A stretch of DNA of 22,697 nt, taken from contig JAKEIB010000245.1 of the NCBI GenBank assembly GCA_022614705.1, forward strand, positions 1 through 22,697, read 5' to 3'. Position 1 is the stretch's first letter, and each line of letters opens with the position of its first letter. Origin of the DNA: Planctomycetota bacterium. Its GTDB lineage: Bacteria; Planctomycetota; Planctomycetia; Pirellulales; Lacipirellulaceae. The translations under genes were made by a program, and so were the position numbers. This document shows positions 15,636 to 21,303 of this stretch, piece after piece. A model generated the notes under the pieces. The model saw only the letters and a list, made by a program, of their open reading frames with translations. It did not search any database and was not told where the DNA came from.

Positions 15636-15674
15636 GCCGCGCTCCGCCGACCACTTCGTGGTGCCCGGCGCGGC
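15636..15674 (-). promoter_or_regulatory. Stable hairpin in the trpE leader
   Basis: An outer stem GCCGCGC/GCGCGGC (15636-15642 with 15668-15674) encloses an inner ACCAC-TTC-GTGGT hairpin. It ends 16 nt before the trpE ATG. There is no T-tract after it and no leader peptide with tandem Trp codons, so classic attenuation is not supported. It could be another dispersed palindromic repeat. Confidence 0.45.
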
Positions 15675-15802
15675 TAATCGATGCTTGTTTTATCGTGTGG
15701 AATATGTGCCCGTTATCGTACCACGCGATTATGACTTGCCGCGAGGTCGCTCCGGGGGTGCGGCACGGCTCGCGGCGTCCTCTGTCGGCTGAATGCTGTA
15801 AC

Positions 15803-15877
15803 GTTTCGGCGTGCGTAGGGCGCTTAATCTTGACACTAAAGTGCCCCTGGCTAGAATCCCTCTAGCGACGCCGAAAC
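15803..15877 (+). promoter_or_regulatory. Perfect 10-bp inverted repeat flanking the mcsA promoter
   Basis: GTTTCGGCGT (15803-15812) and ACGCCGAAAC (15868-15877) are perfect inverse copies. They lie upstream and just downstream of the promoter hexamers, so the right half covers the expected transcription start. This is a candidate operator. It resembles neither CIRCE nor the CtsR site. Confidence 0.45.
15830..15857 (+). promoter_or_regulatory. Sigma70-type promoter for mcsA-mcsB
   Basis: A perfect -35 TTGACA (15830-15835) and a near-perfect -10 TAGAAT (15852-15857) are separated by 16 nt. Transcription would start near 15864, giving a leader of about 168 nt to the mcsA ATG. Confidence 0.75.
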
Positions 15878-15986
15878 ACGCAAAGTATTCGATTTTTTTT
15901 CGACCATTCTTGCGACCGCGCGTTTAGGATACAGCTAGGTACCGATAACTCGAACGTGGGTTCGCGCGGCGGCGGGATGATCGATC

Positions 15987-16010
15987 TGTAGCTGGGGTCT
16001 ATGACCCCGG
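15987..16010 (+). repeat. Single GTAG hairpin repeat in the mcsA leader
   Basis: A third copy of the element seen at 12744-12812: TGTAGCTG followed by the hairpin GGGGTC-TAT-GACCCC (15994-16008). It ends about 11 nt before the GGGGA ribosome-binding site, so it may affect access to it. Confidence 0.7.
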
Positions 16011-16031
16011 CTGCTGCAGTTGGGGACTACG

Positions 16032-16553
16032 ATGAAATGCCAGAAGTGCGACAAGCCAGCCACGTTCCACATCACCGACCTGGTGGACGGCAAACCGAAC
16101 GAACTGCACCTGTGCGAGGAATGCGCGCATAAGTTCCTAGCGCCCTCGGCCGATGACGCATCCCAGGTGGTGCCTTCCATGGGTGCGCTGTTGGCGCAGC
16201 ACCTGGCCGTGGGCGAAACGGCCGAGGAACTCGCGCGACTCGATCAGCGGTCGTGCCCGGTGTGCGGCGTAACATTTCTCGAGTTTCGCAAGCAGGGCCG
16301 GTTGGGTTGCCCGCACGACTATGTTTGCTTTGCCGAAGATCTCGAACCGTTGTTGGTGAACATTCACGGTGAGACGCGACACGTGGGCAAGGTGCCGAAG
16401 TTCTGTGCCCGCGGCGCGGAAGAGCAGACGCAGTTGATCCGGTTGCGCCGCGAAATGAAGGAAGCCGTTGCGGCCGAGGAATACGAACAGGCGTCCAAAC
16501 TCCGCGACGAGATTCGCAAGATCGAACAGACGCGGGACAAGGCCAATAAATGA
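16032..16553 (+). CDS. mcsA: McsA-like zinc-binding UvrB/C-motif protein
   Basis: A 173-residue protein and the expected activator/adaptor of the arginine kinase encoded next. It begins with CxxC zinc knuckles (CQKC at 3-6, then CEEC about 29-32), followed by a second cluster (CPVC near 76). The C-terminal UVR motif reads RREMKEAVAAEEYEQASKLRDEIRKIE. The ATG at 16032 has GGGGA with a 5-nt spacing; a TTG at 16020 is less likely. It is transcribed from the promoter at 15830. In Firmicutes McsA binds McsB and modulates CtsR/ClpC; neither ctsR nor clpC is in the window. Confidence 0.88.
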   Translation: MKCQKCDKPATFHITDLVDGKPNELHLCEECAHKFLAPSADDASQVVPSMGALLAQHLAVGETAEELARLDQRSCPVCGVTFLEFRKQGRLGCPHDYVCFAEDLEPLLVNIHGETRHVGKVPKFCARGAEEQTQLIRLRREMKEAVAAEEYEQASKLRDEIRKIEQTRDKANK

Positions 16554-16606
16554 CGAATGACGATTAACGAATGAAAAGTCATTCGTCATTCGAGAATTCG
16601 TCATTC
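16549..16606. repeat. Inverted heptamer array filling the mcsA-mcsB junction
   Basis: Heptamers AATGACG, AATGACG and ATTAACG begin in the last mcsA codon. They are followed by GTCATTC, GTCATTC and, after 8 nt, another GTCATTC. The 13-base arms 16549-16561 and 16578-16590 are perfect reverse complements. The array ends 4 nt before the mcsB ATG and makes up essentially the entire 57-bp spacer. Confidence 0.88.
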
Positions 16607-16610
16607 AAAC

Positions 16611-17711
16611 ATGGATTTTTCCAACCTCAATCTGCAGGAATTGGCGCAAACGAGTGGCGAGTGGCTGCGCGGGTCCGGGCCGGAGTCCGACATCGTGATC
16701 AGCAGCCGCATTCGGCTGGCCCGCAACCTGGCCGATTTCCCGTTCATCTCGCGCGCCACCGACACCGATCGGGCTGAAATCGGCAAGATCCTTCGCGGCC
16801 GCATCGAGACTCTTCACCAGCAGGGCAAGTTTACCGGCCAACTGATCTACGTCGACGTCAGCGAGCTCGAGGCCGTGGACCGGCAGTTCCTGGTGGAGCG
16901 CCAGCTGATCAGCCGCGAGCATGCCGACGCCGAGGGCGCCCGGGCCGTGGTCATCGATCAGCGCGAGCAGATGAGCGTGATGATCAACGAAGAGGATCAC
17001 CTGCGGATTCAAGTACTCAAGAGCGGCCTCGATTTGGGCTCGGCGTGGGAGCAGATCAACGAGCTCGACGACCACATCGAGGCCCGCGTCACCTATGCCT
17101 ACAACGATCGATTCGGCTATTTGACGGCCTGCCCAACCAACGTCGGCACGGGCGTGCGCGTGAGCGTGATGCTCCACCTGCCGGCCCTTGTAATCACGCA
17201 GCAAATTGACAAGGTATTCCGCAGCCTGCAGAAAATTAACCTGGCCGTGCGCGGCCTGTACGGCGAAGGTTCGCAGGCCCAAGGCGATTTCTACCAGGTG
17301 AGCAACCAGATCACGCTCGGCCAGAGCGAGGAAGAGCTCACGAAAAAGGTGGCCGACGTAGTACCTGTGCTGATCGACTACGAACGCCAAGCCCGCGACT
17401 TCTTGATCCGTGAGAGCCAGGAAACGCTGCACGACCGCGTGAGCCGGGCCTACGGCATCTTGCGGACCGCGCAAACAATCAGCTCCGAAGAGACGATGCA
17501 CCTGCTTTCCAGCCTGCGCATGGGCGTCAATCTGGGTCTCATCCGCGATGTGGCGATCCCCACGGTGAACAAGCTCTTCGTGCACACGCAGCCCGCGCAT
17601 CTGCAAAAGCTCACCGGCATGGAGCTCGACTCCTCGGACCGCAACATCGAGCGAGCCACCTATCTGCGCCGGCATCTCAGTGGCGAAGCACCCAAGGCGG
17701 GGCAGAACTAA
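16611..17711 (+). CDS. mcsB: Protein-arginine kinase McsB
   Basis: A 366-residue guanido-kinase-fold enzyme that phosphorylates arginine residues on proteins; in Firmicutes this marks them for ClpCP. Diagnostic blocks are IVISSRIRLARNLADFPF (about 29-46), SVMINEEDHLRIQV near 125, ACPTNVGTGVRVSVMLHLPAL near 180 and RGLYGEGSQAQGDFYQVSNQITLG near 223. The catalytic-type Arg and Glu residues are present. NVGTG...PAL is shared with creatine/arginine kinases, but the length and the mcsA neighbour favour McsB. The start has no Shine-Dalgarno: an inverted heptamer array ends 4 nt before it. Translation may rely on coupling to mcsA or on unfolding of that hairpin. Confidence 0.92.
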   Translation: MDFSNLNLQELAQTSGEWLRGSGPESDIVISSRIRLARNLADFPFISRATDTDRAEIGKILRGRIETLHQQGKFTGQLIYVDVSELEAVDRQFLVERQLISREHADAEGARAVVIDQREQMSVMINEEDHLRIQVLKSGLDLGSAWEQINELDDHIEARVTYAYNDRFGYLTACPTNVGTGVRVSVMLHLPALVITQQIDKVFRSLQKINLAVRGLYGEGSQAQGDFYQVSNQITLGQSEEELTKKVADVVPVLIDYERQARDFLIRESQETLHDRVSRAYGILRTAQTISSEETMHLLSSLRMGVNLGLIRDVAIPTVNKLFVHTQPAHLQKLTGMELDSSDRNIERATYLRRHLSGEAPKAGQN

Positions 17712-17712
17712 C

Positions 17713-17764
17713 GTGGCCTGCTCGCTCCGCGAGCAGTATTCCTCTCGCGGAGCGAGAGGACTAC
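17713..17764. repeat. REPIN-like paired hairpins between mcsB and rtcB
   Basis: Two perfect 8-bp stems with 3-nt loops, CTGCTCGC-TCC-GCGAGCAG (17718-17736) and CCTCTCGC-GGA-GCGAGAGG (17741-17759), lie in inverted orientation. Read inward, the outer tetranucleotides are GTGG on the left and GTAG on the right. The element starts 2 nt after the mcsB stop and ends 3 nt before the rtcB stop, so it fills the convergent junction and may also end both transcripts. Confidence 0.8.
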
Positions 17765-17767
17765 CTT

Positions 17768-19165
17768 TCAATCCTCCGCCCGGCTGCCATCGCCGCACAT
17801 GCGGACGATTTTCGGGTCGAAACGGGCGATGGTTTCGACCAAGTCCTCCTGGGCGGCCATCACTTCGCGGATGTCCTTGTAGACGCCGGGCACTTCGTCG
17901 GAGCCGGCGGCAAGGACGTGGACGCCGCGGGCCTCCAAATCTTTTCGCACCGTTTGAAAGCGGTACATGTCGTTCGCCTTCTTGCGCGACATGCGCCGTC
18001 CCGCGCCGTGGGCGGCCGAGTCGAGGCTGTGCTGGTTGCCGAGCCCGCGAACGACGAACGCCGGGTCGGCCATCGTGCCGGGGATTACGCCCAGCACGCC
18101 CGCGCCGGCGGGCGTTGCCCCCTTGCGGTGCACAATGAGCTCGCGGCCTTGATGGCGCTCCTTCCAAGCGAAGTTGTGATGGTTCTCAACGCCCGCGATG
18201 ATCTCCGCGCCGGCCAGTTTGCAGACGAGCCGATGGATCACGGCATGGTTGGCCGACGCGTATTCGCCCATGAGATTCATCGCCAGCCAGTATTCCTGGC
18301 CGGCCTCGCTATCGAGATCGAGCCATGCCAGTCGGCCAAGGTCTTTGAACCGCTTGGGAAGTGACGCCTGCGCAATCTGGCTGTACGTGCTGCATACGGC
18401 AGCGCCCGCGCCGCGGCTGCCGCTGTGACTCAAAAGCGCGACGTACTCACCGGCAGCGAGGCCGAGCTGCTTGTCGTCCTGCGCGAGCGAGAGTAGGCCG
18501 AATTCGACGAAATGATTACCCGAGCCGCTGGTGCCGAGCTGCTTCCAGGCGGTATCCTTGCGCTCGCGCGTGATGCGTGTGACATTCCAATCGCGGTCCA
18601 TGACTGGGTGCGATTGGGCCGGGCGATGTTCGACGCCCACGCCGAATCTTGTGCCCCCTAGCAGTGCCTCCTTGTAGCGATTGAAGTCCTTCGTCAGCGA
18701 CTCCGCCCCCTTGTCGAGCACCGAAAGCTTCATGCGGCAGGCGATGTCGACGCCGACCGCATACGGAATGACCGCGTTTTCGCAGGCCAGCACGCCGCCG
18801 ATGGGCAGGCCGTAGCCGACGTGTGCGTCCGGCATGAGCGCGGCGCCGACGGCGTTTGGCACCTGGCAGGCGACGCGCATCTGCTCGTGGGCAGCCGTGT
18901 CGATGTCGTCGCCCCACGTGCGGTAACCGATCGGCTCGTGGGCAACAGGCGTGGCCGCGGCCAGCAGCTCGCGGGCGAATTCGCCCCAGATCGGATCGGT
19001 CTCGTGGGCGCGGGGATTCCCAACCACTGCGGCCACAAGTTGCCGTGCCCGCTTGCCCTTGAGTCCCAGGCCGGTGCCCTGCTCTGCCGCCTTGAAAAGC
19101 GCTTGAATGGCGGCCCTGGCGCAGTCGGGCGGGACACCCAGTTTTTGGAGCTGCTTGCGATTCAT
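17768..19165 (-). CDS. rtcB: RtcB-family RNA ligase
   Basis: A 465-residue GTP- and Mn-dependent RNA splicing/repair ligase joining 2',3'-cyclic phosphate or 3'-phosphate to 5'-OH ends. Metal-binding blocks are MPDAHVGYGLPIGGVLA and AVGVDIACRM, GSGNHFVEFG, SHSGSRG and VENHHNFAW. The guanylylated-His region is SLDSAAHGAGRRMSR near the C-terminus. The ATG at 19165 begins MNRKQLQKLGV; the longer frame to 19357 is repeat DNA. The coding-strand leader is a pyrimidine-rich array, with only TTTGAG directly before the ATG. No archease or rtcA gene is nearby. It is convergent with mcsB. Confidence 0.92.
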   Translation of the reverse strand: MNRKQLQKLGVPPDCARAAIQALFKAAEQGTGLGLKGKRARQLVAAVVGNPRAHETDPIWGEFARELLAAATPVAHEPIGYRTWGDDIDTAAHEQMRVACQVPNAVGAALMPDAHVGYGLPIGGVLACENAVIPYAVGVDIACRMKLSVLDKGAESLTKDFNRYKEALLGGTRFGVGVEHRPAQSHPVMDRDWNVTRITRERKDTAWKQLGTSGSGNHFVEFGLLSLAQDDKQLGLAAGEYVALLSHSGSRGAGAAVCSTYSQIAQASLPKRFKDLGRLAWLDLDSEAGQEYWLAMNLMGEYASANHAVIHRLVCKLAGAEIIAGVENHHNFAWKERHQGRELIVHRKGATPAGAGVLGVIPGTMADPAFVVRGLGNQHSLDSAAHGAGRRMSRKKANDMYRFQTVRKDLEARGVHVLAAGSDEVPGVYKDIREVMAAQEDLVETIARFDPKIVRMCGDGSRAED

Positions 19166-19176
19166 CTCAAAGCAGA

Positions 19177-19268
19177 GTGGGAGAGGGGGAGAATGGGAGA
19201 GGGGGAGACGAAGTGAAAAGTTCGCAACTGAATTCTCCCCCTCTCCCCTTCTCCTTGTCTCCCCCTCT
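19177..19268. repeat. Inverted G/A-rich array upstream of rtcB
   Basis: The left arm is two 16-nt units, GTGGGAGAGGGGGAGA (19177-19192) and the same with a single G/A difference (19193-19208). A 24-nt spacer follows, then a C/T-rich arm (19233-19268) that is the imperfect reverse complement. The array comes within about 12 nt of the rtcB ATG. On the rtcB coding strand the near arm is pyrimidine-only. Confidence 0.85.
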
Positions 19269-19269
19269 A

Positions 19270-19497
19270 GATCAACGAACGGGGAGCAATTTTCGTGCCC
19301 GCGCGAACCCACCGCCGGCCCCCGCGGTCGTATGAAATGTCGACGAAATCCGGGCAATTATTATGTAGCCACCGCCGGCTGCCCGATTATAATGATAGGC
19401 GACGGGTTCGTGCTTACGCGGCACAACATTACTAGAGGGCAAAACGGGGCTGTCTGACTTTGGCTTTCCAGCCTGGTTCTGCTGGGTCTTTAGTAGG
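19270..19497. other. Gene-free stretch upstream of the candidate RNA
   Basis: I see no coding frame with recognisable motifs. TATAAT at 19388-19393 is a perfect rightward -10 hexamer but lacks a good -35. Transcription from it would begin near 19400 and run into the structured region and terminator at 19658-19696. CCAGC...GCTGG (19468-19485) can form a small hairpin. Confidence 0.4.
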
Positions 19498-19696
19498 AAG
19501 GAGGTGGTCTTTGTACGACATGTGTCTTAGCCAGCGAGGTGGTTTAACCTGAGTTGGCCGGCGGGTCGCCTCAGGCGACCACCACCTGCTTCTGAGTAAG
19601 CGCCGAATTTGACTTCAGCTGGGTCAACAAGGCCCTGATCTCAAAGCAACTAACATAGCCCGGCTCTCGCCCAGGCGAGAGCCGGGCGTCTTTTTT
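19498..19696 (+). ncRNA. Candidate structured RNA or leader ending at an intrinsic terminator
   Basis: The segment starts with AAGGAGGTGGTC (19498-19509), nearly fully complementary to the usual 3' end of 16S rRNA. Six nt after AAGGAGG, a TTG opens a 13-codon frame (19511-19552). GACCACCACCT (19577-19587) can pair with AGGAGGTGGTC at 19499-19509 (10 of 11 positions). Alternatively its ACCACCT part can pair with AGGTGGT at 19537-19543, stacked on the hairpin GGTCGCC-TCA-GGCGACC (19564-19580). The two pairings exclude each other. A strong terminator follows at 19658. This could be a small RNA or a leader/attenuator whose downstream gene would be the isocitrate dehydrogenase. It does not match tmRNA, RNase P or SRP RNA motifs that I know. 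Entirely a structural inference. Confidence 0.35.
19658..19696 (+). terminator. Rho-independent terminator
   Basis: A perfect 14-bp stem, GCCCGGCTCTCGCC (19658-19671) with its complement (19674-19687), is followed by GTCTTTTTT. It is the best intrinsic terminator in the window and acts on rightward transcripts, although no rightward gene precedes it. That implies a noncoding transcript or leader. Confidence 0.85.
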
Positions 19697-19710
19697 GCCC
19701 ATCACGCCTT

Positions 19711-19757
19711 GTTCCCACGCCGCAGATCCGCCGTGGCGGGCTCTGCGACGTGGGAAC
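19711..19757. repeat. GTTCCCACG palindromic repeat
   Basis: The left arm (19711-19732) and right arm (19735-19757) start from GTTCCCACG and are near-perfect reverse complements. A further solo GTTCCCACGC lies at 19804-19813. This sits between the terminator and the isocitrate dehydrogenase and looks like another dispersed repeat family. Confidence 0.7.
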
Positions 19758-19839
19758 ACAATATCCTGCCGCTCCGCGGCGACGCCGAGCGTCGGAAACG
19801 TGCGTTCCCACGCCGAGCGTAGGACCGAGGTTGAAAACG

Positions 19840-20838
19840 ATGGCGTATCGAATTGTCCTCATCGCCGGCGACGGCATCGGCCCCGAAGTAACCGCCGCCG
19901 CAAAACGCGTTGTCCAAGCGACCGGAATCGAATTCGAATGGGATAACCGACTGGCCGGGCAGGCCGCATTGGATGCCGTCGGAGCACCACTCCCGCCGGA
20001 AACTCTTGCCGCGGTTCGCAACGCCGACGCCACGCTCAAAGGCCCTACCGCGACACCCAGTGGCACCGGCTTTCGCAGCGTAAACGTGGAGCTGCGCCAG
20101 AAACTGCAGCTCTACGCGAACTATCGCCCGGCCCGCTCAATGCCGGGCGTGCCTTCACGCTATGAAAACGTCGACCTGATCGTCGTGCGCGAGAACACCG
20201 AAGGACTCTACAGCGGCCTGGAACACGAAGTCGTGCCGGGCGTCGTGGAAAGCCTACGCGTCGTGACCGAGCCGGCCTCCGAGCGAATCGCGCAGTTCGC
20301 GTTCGACTCAGCCCGCGACCAGGGTCGAAAACGCGTCACCTGCGTTCACAAAGCAAACATCCTCAAGCTCAGCGACGGCCTGTTTCTGCGCACCTGCCGC
20401 CGCGTCGCAGAGCGGTACGCGGACATTCAGTTCGACGACTCGATCATCGACGCCGCCGCGATGAAGCTGGTGCTCAACCCCAAGTCGTTCGACGTGATGG
20501 TCATGGAAAACCTGTTCGGCGACATCGTCTCCGATCTGACGGCCGGACTCGTCGGCGGCCTGGGCCTCGCGCCCAGCGCCAACATCGGCCACGGCGTTGC
20601 TGTCTTCGAAGCCGTCCACGGCACGGCCCCCGACATCGCCGGCCGCGGCCTCGCCAATCCCACCGCGCTCATCCTCAGCGCCGTGCTGATGCTCCGCTAC
20701 CTCGGCGAAAAAGACGCGGCCGACCGCATCGAAAACGCGATCCGCACCGTCTTCACCACCGGCAAATCGCGCACCGGCGACCTCGGCGGCAAGGCCACGA
20801 CGGAACAGTTCGTCGATGCGGTTCTGGCGGAGTTTTGA
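19840..20838 (+). CDS. NAD-dependent isocitrate dehydrogenase (IDH/IPMDH family)
   Basis: A 332-residue beta-decarboxylating dehydrogenase. GDGIGPEV (10-17), the IDH-type RENTEGLYSGLEHEVVPGVVESL (about 110-132), KANILKLSDGLFL and HGTAPDIAGRGLANPTA (from about 260) are clear. The Asp-Ile after HGTAP fits NAD; NADP enzymes usually carry Lys-Tyr there. It likely makes 2-oxoglutarate in the TCA cycle. Isopropylmalate, homoisocitrate or tartrate dehydrogenase are less likely because of the SGLEHEVVPG block. The ATG at 19840 starts MAYRIVLIAGDG. There is no strong ribosome-binding site (only GAGG 13 nt upstream). The longer frame to 19750 is repeat DNA. Confidence 0.88.
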   Translation: MAYRIVLIAGDGIGPEVTAAAKRVVQATGIEFEWDNRLAGQAALDAVGAPLPPETLAAVRNADATLKGPTATPSGTGFRSVNVELRQKLQLYANYRPARSMPGVPSRYENVDLIVVRENTEGLYSGLEHEVVPGVVESLRVVTEPASERIAQFAFDSARDQGRKRVTCVHKANILKLSDGLFLRTCRRVAERYADIQFDDSIIDAAAMKLVLNPKSFDVMVMENLFGDIVSDLTAGLVGGLGLAPSANIGHGVAVFEAVHGTAPDIAGRGLANPTALILSAVLMLRYLGEKDAADRIENAIRTVFTTGKSRTGDLGGKATTEQFVDAVLAEF

Positions 20839-20874
20839 TCCGTGTTTGTGCTTGCTGCGATGCGCCGCTGAGAT

Positions 20875-21303
20875 TCACTCGGCCAACGTGGGCTCGGCCG
20901 CCGCGGCCGGTTCGGCAAGTGCGGCCGCATCACTGGTTTGCGCACCGCCAAGTATCGCTTCATCGAGTGCGGCGAGGTCGGACGCATCCACGTCGCCGTC
21001 GCCATCCATATCGGGCGATTCAGGAACCTGACCCGTACCCGCTGACGTCAGTTCTCCGCCGCCAGCGCCCAGCGCGGAACTGCCGCTGCCGCAGTTGCCA
21101 AACTGTGCTAGCCAGATATTGTAGTCCGCTTGGTCGACGGCCCCGTCACGGTTAGCGTCGCCTTCGAAGCGCGACGCACATTCCAGAAGCGGTAAATCTT
21201 TGTACTTGCGCCAGATAACGTAGTCGCCGCTATCAACGCAGCCGTTGCGATTAAAGTCAGCGCTCTTGTCGGCGTTGCCAGTCTCCCCGTTATGAATCGA
21301 CCA
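20875..21303 (-). pseudogene. Out-of-frame C-terminal dockerin part of the secreted protein
   Basis: About 142 residues that continue the secreted protein in another frame. The second half of an EF-hand-like repeat (WSIHNGETGNADKSADF) is followed by three more loops, DFNRNGCVDSGDY, DANRDGAVDQADY and DMDGDGDVDASDL. The tail is Ala/Glu-rich with no PEP-CTERM anchor. No start codon with a ribosome-binding site is present. The join with 21290-22498 would be restored by adding two bases (or removing one) at the TATAT run 21303-21307; the restored protein would be 541 residues. Confidence 0.75.

Larger units (their letters stand above)
15620..16031. other. Divergent intergenic region trpE / mcsA
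   Basis: This 412-bp region separates the divergent trpE and mcsA genes and has no gene of its own. It holds, in order, a hairpin in the trpE leader, an inverted repeat flanking a strong rightward promoter, a T8 tract flanked by TCGA (15889-15904), and a single GTAG hairpin repeat just before the mcsA ribosome-binding site. Confidence 0.7.

Noticed and set aside
15803..15877. CIRCE or CtsR heat-shock operator
   Set aside because: Neither the TTAGCACTC-N9-GAGTGCTAA pattern nor the AGGTCAAA direct repeat is present.
15803..15904. Intrinsic terminator before mcsA (inverted repeat plus T8)
   Set aside because: The loop would be about 55 nt and the T-tract lies 14 nt beyond the stem, so it is a poor terminator.
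19166..19357. 64-residue N-terminal extension of RtcB
   Set aside because: It is encoded by the G/A-rich inverted array. The RtcB family begins at the MNRKQL start.
19400..19696. tmRNA, SRP RNA, RNase P RNA or 6S RNA
   Set aside because: None of the conserved motifs of the first three could be found, and I could not build a convincing 6S rod with a central bulge by eye.
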